NCBI GenBank assembly: GCA_904501685.1
Contig: CAJGBX010000055.1
Location: forward strand, 1-8,634
Length of the DNA stretch: 8,634 nucleotides
Direction of reading: 5' to 3'
Source of the DNA: Clostridiaceae bacterium
GTDB lineage: Bacteria; Bacillota; Clostridia; Oscillospirales; Acutalibacteraceae
The notes under the pieces are model-generated. The model searched no databases. It had not been told where the DNA came from and saw only the letters and a program-made list of their open reading frames with translations. The translations under genes and the position numbers were made by a program. Of the stretch, positions 4,456 through 8,634 are shown in pieces. Within the stretch, counting starts at the first letter, position 1; each line of letters opens with the position of its first letter.

Positions 4456-6687
4456 ATGGAACACAAGAATTGGAATGGATTTAAAGCGGGCCTGTGGCAG
4501 AATGAAATTAATGTTCGTGATTTCATTCAGTCGAACTATAAGGAATATACCGGCGACAGCTCGTTTTTGGCAGGCGCTACCGAGCGTACTGATATTATGA
4601 TGAAAAAGGTTAACGACCTTTTTAAGCTTGAACGTCAGCAGGGCGGTGTTTTAGATATTGATACTGCTACGGTTTCTTCGTTGACCAGCTATTCACCTGG
4701 TTATATTGATAAGGAAAACGAAATTATTGTAGGTCTTCAGACCAACCGTCCCTTAAAGCGAGGCGTCAACCCGTTTGGCGGTATGCGTATGGTACGTCAG
4801 GCCTGTGAGGCTTACGGCTACAAATTAAGTGATACCGTTGAGCAGGAGTTTAAATACAGAACAACTCATAATGACGGCGTTTTCAGAGCTTATACCGATG
4901 AAATGCGTTTGGCACGTAAGTGCCACGTTATTACCGGCTTGCCTGATGCATACGGCCGCGGCCGTATTATCGGTGACTACCGCCGTGTTGCACTTTACGG
5001 TGTTGACCGTCTTATTGAGGAAAAGAAAAAGGACAAGCAGGAACTCAAAGGAAAGCCGTTTACCGCTGTTACCATTCGTCTTGATGAGGAGCTTTTTAAA
5101 CAGATTGACTTCCTCAATAAGCTAAAGGAAATGGCCAAAATGTACGGCTATGATATTAGTGAGCCGGCAGCTAATGCACATGAGGCAGTTCAGTGGACCT
5201 ATTTTGCATATCTTGCCGCAATCAAGGAGCAAAACGGTGCCGCTATGTCCCTGGGAAGAGTCAGCACCTTCTTTGATATATACTTTGAACGTGATATTGC
5301 CAACGGTTGCTTGACCGAGGCAGGTGCACAGGAAATTATGGACGACTTTGTTATGAAGCTCCGTATGGCTCGTCATTTAAGAACACCCGAGTATAACGAG
5401 CTTTTCGGCGGTGACCCGATGTGGATTACCGAGGCAGTCGGCGGTATGGGTGAGGACGGAAGAACCTTGGTTACTAAGTCAAGCTTCCGCGTGCTTAACA
5501 CTCTTTATACCTTGGGCTCTTCTCCTGAGCCGAACCTGACTATTCTTTGGTCTAAGGACTTGCCTCACCACTTTAAGGAGTTTTGCGCTAAGGTTTCCTG
5601 CGATACCGACTCTATTCAGTATGAAAATGATGACGTTATGCGTCCGATTTACGGTGACGATTATGCGATTGCCTGCTGTGTTTCGGCTATGCGTGTCGGC
5701 AAGCAGATGCAGTTCTTCGGTGCCAGATGTAATTTGGCAAAGCTTTTGCTTATTGCCATTAACGGTGGTTACGATACCACAAGCGGTATCAATATCGGTC
5801 CTCAAATGCCGGTATTGACCGGTGACAAGCTCGATTACGATACCGTTATGGAGCGTTATAACATTTATATTGAATGGTTGTCCAAGCTGTATGTAAATAC
5901 AATGAACATTATCCACTATATGCATGACAAGTATGCATATGAGAAAATTCAAATGGCACTTCACGATACCGATGTTGAGCGCTTAATGGCCTTCGGTATT
6001 GCAGGTCTTTCGGTTGTAGCCGACTCATTAAGTGCTATAAAATATGCCGATGTTAAGCCGATTATTGATGAAAAGGGCTTTGTGGTTGATTTTGAAACGG
6101 TTGGCAATTTCCCGAAATACGGCAATGATGATGACCGTGTTGACCTGATTGCTAAGGAAATGACACATAAGGTTATTACCGAATTGAGAAAGACTCCAAC
6201 CTACCGCGATTCAATTCATACGCTTTCTGTTTTAACCATTACCTCAAACGTTATGTACGGTAAGAATACAGGTGCAACGCCTGACGGACGTAAGGCCGGC
6301 GCTCCCTTTGCACCGGGCGCTAACCCGATGCACAACCGTGAGTCAAACGGTGCCTTGGCTTCGCTTAACTCGGTTGCAAAGCTCAGCTATGACGACTGCC
6401 GTGACGGTATTTCCAACACCTTCTCGATTACTCCTGAGGCGTTGGGTAAGAATGATGCCGAGCGTATAGATAATTTAGTTTCGGTTTTAGACGGATATTT
6501 TATGAAAAAAGCACATCATATTAATGTTAACGTGCTTAACCGTGAGACTCTTCAGAAGGCTTACGACGATCCCGAGTCATTCCCCAACCTTACAATCCGC
6601 GTTTCGGGTTATGCAGTTAACTTCCACAAGCTCAGCCGTGAGCAGCAGCGTGAGGTTATCAGCCGTACCTTCCACAGTGCTTTATGA
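4456..6687 (+). CDS. pflB: Pyruvate formate-lyase (formate C-acetyltransferase)
   Basis: This oxygen-sensitive cytoplasmic glycyl-radical enzyme converts pyruvate and CoA to acetyl-CoA and formate. The protein is 743 residues, close to the usual 740-760. The catalytic Cys pair is in IACCVSAMRVGKQMQFFGAR at C407-C408. The glycyl-radical loop RVSGYAV places the radical at G718, 25 residues from the C terminus, followed by EQQREVISRTF. Other family landmarks are NPFGGMRM (105-112), TGLPDAYGRGRIIGDYRR (160-177) and an EPNLTILW segment (358-365). These match true PFL rather than diol dehydratase, choline lyase or PFL2-type relatives. GGAGG sits 7 nt before the ATG. The gene lies behind a ZTP riboswitch, so it is expected to rise when formyl-folate is scarce. 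This fits a biosynthetic use of formate as well as fermentation. It overlaps pflA. Confidence 0.97.
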   Translation: MEHKNWNGFKAGLWQNEINVRDFIQSNYKEYTGDSSFLAGATERTDIMMKKVNDLFKLERQQGGVLDIDTATVSSLTSYSPGYIDKENEIIVGLQTNRPLKRGVNPFGGMRMVRQACEAYGYKLSDTVEQEFKYRTTHNDGVFRAYTDEMRLARKCHVITGLPDAYGRGRIIGDYRRVALYGVDRLIEEKKKDKQELKGKPFTAVTIRLDEELFKQIDFLNKLKEMAKMYGYDISEPAANAHEAVQWTYFAYLAAIKEQNGAAMSLGRVSTFFDIYFERDIANGCLTEAGAQEIMDDFVMKLRMARHLRTPEYNELFGGDPMWITEAVGGMGEDGRTLVTKSSFRVLNTLYTLGSSPEPNLTILWSKDLPHHFKEFCAKVSCDTDSIQYENDDVMRPIYGDDYAIACCVSAMRVGKQMQFFGARCNLAKLLLIAINGGYDTTSGINIGPQMPVLTGDKLDYDTVMERYNIYIEWLSKLYVNTMNIIHYMHDKYAYEKIQMALHDTDVERLMAFGIAGLSVVADSLSAIKYADVKPIIDEKGFVVDFETVGNFPKYGNDDDRVDLIAKEMTHKVITELRKTPTYRDSIHTLSVLTITSNVMYGKNTGATPDGRKAGAPFAPGANPMHNRESNGALASLNSVAKLSYDDCRDGISNTFSITPEALGKNDAERIDNLVSVLDGYFMKKAHHINVNVLNRETLQKAYDDPESFPNLTIRVSGYAVNFHKLSREQQREVISRTFHSAL

Positions 6688-7382
6688 TAGGCAAGATACA
6701 TTCAATTCAGTCCCTCGGCACGGTTGACGGGCCGGGGGTCCGATTTGTGGCATTTTTACAAGGCTGTCCCTTAAGATGCGGTTGCTGTCACAACCCTGAT
6801 ACCTGGGATTTTTCAAAGGGTGACCAATATACACCCGAGGAGCTTATAAATAAGTGTGTGCGTTTTCGGGAATATTTCGGCGAAACGGGAGGAATTACCC
6901 TTTCGGGCGGTGAGCCGCTGATGCAGGCAGGCTTTGCTAAAGAGGTTTTTACTCTCGCACACGAAAACGGAATAAACACCTGCCTTGACACCTCGGGTTG
7001 TGTTATTAATGACGAGGTTAAAGAGCTGCTTTCGGTTACCGACCTTGTTTTATTGGATATTAAATACACTGACGAAGCACTTTACCGTGAGCATGTCGGG
7101 TGTGAGCTTAAAAATGCTTTAGAGTTTCTTGATTTGACCGAAGAAATGGGAATTCCCGTTTGGATACGGCAGGTTATTATACCGACCTTAAACGATAACG
7201 AGGAAAATATTTTAAGGCTCAAAAGAATTGCCGATTCACATAAAAATGTCAAAAAAACAGAGCTTCTGCCGTTCAGAAAAATCTGTCAGCAAAAGTATGA
7301 TAATATGGGGTTAAAATTTAAATTTGATTATATCCCGGAGCCGACAAAGGAAAAAATAATTGCACTGCAAAGCTTATTGTAA
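6684..7382 (+). CDS. pflA: Pyruvate formate-lyase activating enzyme (radical SAM)
   Basis: PflA is a 232-residue radical-SAM activase that makes the glycyl radical on PFL using S-adenosylmethionine and a [4Fe-4S] cluster. The cluster motif CxxxCxxC is C28, C32 and C35 in GCPLRCGCCHNPDTW; C34 is an extra Cys where relatives usually have an aromatic or other residue. The SAM-binding GGITLSGGEPLMQ follows at about 71-83. The N-terminal IHSIQSLGTVDGPGVRFVAFLQGC is typical of the PFL activase group and there is no ferredoxin-like insert, so it is the short PflA type. The start codon overlaps the pflB stop in ATGA (6684-6687), with no strong ribosome binding site of its own, implying translational coupling to pflB and control by the same ZTP riboswitch. 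Confidence 0.96.
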   Translation: MIGKIHSIQSLGTVDGPGVRFVAFLQGCPLRCGCCHNPDTWDFSKGDQYTPEELINKCVRFREYFGETGGITLSGGEPLMQAGFAKEVFTLAHENGINTCLDTSGCVINDEVKELLSVTDLVLLDIKYTDEALYREHVGCELKNALEFLDLTEEMGIPVWIRQVIIPTLNDNEENILRLKRIADSHKNVKKTELLPFRKICQQKYDNMGLKFKFDYIPEPTKEKIIALQSLL

Positions 7383-7399
7383 AAACGGAATATAAGTCA

Positions 7400-7429
7400 A
7401 TTGTCAAATTATTGCCAATGATTGACAAT
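7400..7429 (+). repeat. Three phased copies of the palindrome ATTGNCAAT (operator-like)
   Basis: ATTGTCAAA (7400-7408), ATTGCCAAT (7411-7419) and ATTGACAAT (7421-7429) are spaced 11 and 10 bp apart, about one helical turn. The first copy has one mismatch to the 9-bp palindrome. The outer copies also form a perfect inverted repeat, ATTGTCAA with TTGACAAT. The last copy contains the -35 of the DUF308 promoter, so a bound protein could block polymerase. No regulator is known from the window. Confidence 0.5.
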
Positions 7430-7450
7430 GAGTTTATAAATTGGTAAAAT
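7422..7450 (+). promoter_or_regulatory. Promoter of the DUF308 membrane protein gene
   Basis: TTGACA (7422-7427), a 17-bp spacer and TAAAAT (7445-7450), with TGG before the -10 (extended). The start is expected near 7457, leaving a leader of about 27 nt. No terminator was recognised between pflA and this promoter, so read-through from pflBA is possible. Confidence 0.75.
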
Positions 7451-7483
7451 AGAGAAAATAATAAAAGCAATGGAGTGAAAGTA

Positions 7484-8083
7484 ATGGGAGATTTAAAGAA
7501 AATCAGGTGGGATATGATTGCGTCTGCGGTTATTTGTATAGCCTTGGGTGCAGTGCTTATTTTCTTCCCAAAGGCTGTTAATGAAATGATTGCTTATGTT
7601 ATTGCGGCCGCTATGTTCTTGATTTCTGTGGTAGAGTTTTATAATTACTTCAAAAAGGATATTAAGACTGATTTTTACCGTAATGATTTGGTTTTCGGCG
7701 TTGTTGCTTTGGTTGTGGGCATAATTCTTTTGGCCAAGCGTGACGTTATTATAAGCCTTATCCCTGTGGTTTTGGGCGCATATATTATCGTCAGCGGTGT
7801 TAAAAAGCTGCAAAATGCACTTGACCTTGTGAGATTAAAGCTTGATGGCTGGAAATCCTTGCTTACGCTTTCGGCGATAAATATTATTTTCGGCATCATT
7901 ATGGTTATTTGTGCACTTGAAACCGCCAAGGTGATTACCGTTTTAATCGGCGCAGGCTTGGTGTATAGCGGTGCTACCGATTTGTTTTCTACCGTCTGGG
8001 TATCAAGAAGTGCCAAAAGGCGGGATGATGAGGAGGATAATGAGGAAACCGACCTCGTTGAAATAGACGATACGGAAAAATAA
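7484..8083 (+). CDS. DUF308/HdeD-like six-helix membrane protein
   Basis: The 199-residue protein has six hydrophobic spans arranged as three similar pairs (about 11-28/34-52, 69-84/88-107 and 126-144/149-168). This is the architecture of HdeD/DUF308 proteins. Each pair has a G-rich first helix (ALGAVLIFFP, VVGIILLAK, IIFGIIMVICA) and a second helix of the PVVLGAYIIVSGV type. The C-terminal tail (about 179-199) is strongly acidic, with many D and E, and should lie in the cytoplasm. E. coli HdeD is tied to acid resistance, but for Clostridia the function is unknown. The ATG at 7484 is favoured because GGAG (7472-7475) is 8 nt upstream; the in-frame GTG at 7475 overlaps that site. It has its own promoter and repeat array, and is followed after 28 bp by the ComEC-like gene. 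Confidence 0.8.
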   Translation: MGDLKKIRWDMIASAVICIALGAVLIFFPKAVNEMIAYVIAAAMFLISVVEFYNYFKKDIKTDFYRNDLVFGVVALVVGIILLAKRDVIISLIPVVLGAYIIVSGVKKLQNALDLVRLKLDGWKSLLTLSAINIIFGIIMVICALETAKVITVLIGAGLVYSGATDLFSTVWVSRSAKRRDDEEDNEETDLVEIDDTEK

Positions 8084-8100
8084 TTTTCGGTAATTTTCGG
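8081..8100 (+). repeat. Tandem 10-bp duplication at the gene junction
   Basis: TAATTTTCGG is present twice, head to tail, at 8081-8090 and 8091-8100. The first copy carries the TAA stop of the DUF308 gene. The second copy's terminal GG forms the first bases of GGAGG (8099-8103) for the next gene. It looks like a slippage duplication. Confidence 0.85.
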
Positions 8101-8111
8101 AGGAAGCAGAT

Positions 8112-8634
8112 ATGAATAGAACGGCACTCGTGTGTGCGGCTCTGTTTGTCACGGCGTCAGCTTTTTTGTGCATTTTCGGCTTATCGTCTGTATTTATTTT
8201 AGGCTCATTTTTGTGTCTTGGCTCTGCGGCGTGTCTGTTGGCCGGCCGACGGAAGGGCGTTACATTCAAATCTTCGGCGGTACTGCTTGTCGGTGCCGCC
8301 TTTTGTCTTTATTTATACATATTTAATTTTTTGACGGTTGACCGCATTGAGGCACTTGACGGCAAGACCTATACCGTTAAATGCCGTGTTGTTGAGGAGC
8401 CTGAGAATTATTCTTCGGGAGTGCGTGTTTTGGTTGAAACCGACGGTCAAAACGGTTTTGACAAAGTTATTTTGGCTAAGGTAAGATTTTATCTGTTCAT
8501 CAGCAGTGAGGACTCGGCGGCAAAGGCTGAAGAGGGTGATATTTTATCTGCATCGGTCAATCTTGAAAAGGTCGGCAGTGATTATAAAAACCGTCGGTTT
8601 GCCGAAAGGGTGTTTATTGAGGCTGAGTGCTCAG
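8112..8634 (+). CDS. comEC: N-terminal part of a ComEC/Rec2-like DNA uptake channel, 3' end outside window
   Basis: An ATG at 8112, with GGAGG (8099-8103) 8 nt upstream, opens a frame that stays open for 174 codons to the window end. The visible part has three hydrophobic helices (about 5-22, 27-45 and 55-74), then a soluble region from about 78 with beta-type alternation: IEALDGKTYTVKCRVVEEPE, VRVLVET, KVRFYLF, EGDILSASVNLEKV. Short N-terminal helices followed by an OB-like beta domain are how ComEC proteins begin (DUF4131 region) before the Competence membrane domain. The full protein would form the channel that takes single-stranded DNA across the membrane. The diagnostic Competence and metallo-beta-lactamase-like regions would lie beyond the window, so the call rests on the N-terminal architecture. 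It probably shares a transcript with the DUF308 gene. Confidence 0.7.
   Translation, partial: MNRTALVCAALFVTASAFLCIFGLSSVFILGSFLCLGSAACLLAGRRKGVTFKSSAVLLVGAAFCLYLYIFNFLTVDRIEALDGKTYTVKCRVVEEPENYSSGVRVLVETDGQNGFDKVILAKVRFYLFISSEDSAAKAEEGDILSASVNLEKVGSDYKNRRFAERVFIEAECS

Noticed and set aside
5479..5964. 161-codon open frame on the - strand inside pflB
   Set aside because: It lies wholly opposite strongly conserved PFL coding sequence around the active-site cysteines, has low-complexity shadow-like composition and no credible ribosome site.
7675..8127. 150-codon - strand open frame opposite the DUF308 gene
   Set aside because: The Ser/Thr-rich product is the antisense image of a hydrophobic membrane protein; the + strand gene has a promoter, ribosome site and family architecture.
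8132..8326. Short + strand open frame within the ComEC-like region
   Set aside because: It is a shifted frame of the longer open frame from 8112, which has a strong ribosome site and continues to the window end.
1..8634. CRISPR arrays, insertion sequences, tRNA or rRNA genes
   Set aside because: No regularly spaced repeats, transposase-like reading frames or tRNA-like cloverleaf sequences were seen on either strand.

Overview
The window looks like chromosomal DNA of a low-to-moderate GC, anaerobic, gut-type Firmicute of the class Clostridia (Ruminococcaceae/Oscillospirales-like). The evidence is the glycyl-radical pyruvate formate-lyase, strong AGGAGG-type ribosome binding sites, sigma-A promoters close to TTGACA-17-TATAAT, and three Gram-positive-style RNA leaders. 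The genus is inference; no rRNA or other phylogenetic marker is present. All convincing genes lie on the + strand. No phage, transposase, CRISPR, tRNA or rRNA was seen.

Layout: (1) 1-187, the 3' end of a gene resembling the last bacterial PH (bPH2/YdbT-like) domain. (2) 179-300, a promoter region with a 14-bp direct repeat that carries an extended -10 element twice, flanking a small foldable segment. (3) 301-1077, a lipoprotein with a possible papain/C39-like cysteine peptidase domain. (4) 1113-1794, a tetrahydrofolate (THF) riboswitch, a hairpin that buries the Shine-Dalgarno sequence, and folT, the substrate-binding subunit of an ECF folate transporter. (5) 1832-2587, a membrane protein with a YdcF/SanA-like DUF218 domain. 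(6) 2595-4219, a promoter, a tryptophan-specific T-box leader with terminator, and a trpB with no trpA in the window. (7) 4283-7382, a promoter, a ZTP (pfl-motif) riboswitch with terminator, then pflB and pflA overlapping by ATGA. (8) 7400-8083, an operator-like repeat array, a promoter and a six-helix DUF308/HdeD-like membrane protein. (9) 8112-8634, the N-terminal part of a ComEC-like DNA-uptake channel, cut by the window end.

The unifying theme is RNA-based control. Within about 3.3 kb there are three different cis-acting metabolite or tRNA sensors. Two of them (THF on folT, ZTP on pflBA) report on folate and one-carbon status. PFL makes formate, the one-carbon donor for 10-formyl-THF, and FolT brings in the folate carrier, so uptake of the cofactor and supply of its one-carbon unit are both tied to folate sufficiency. 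The T-box places the lone trpB under uncharged tRNA-Trp control, consistent with tryptophan made from indole. I see no wholly new system. The most notable items are the riboregulator cluster, the lone T-box trpB with tiny ORFs in its leader, the duplicated extended -10 around a foldable segment, and the phased ATTGNCAAT array.
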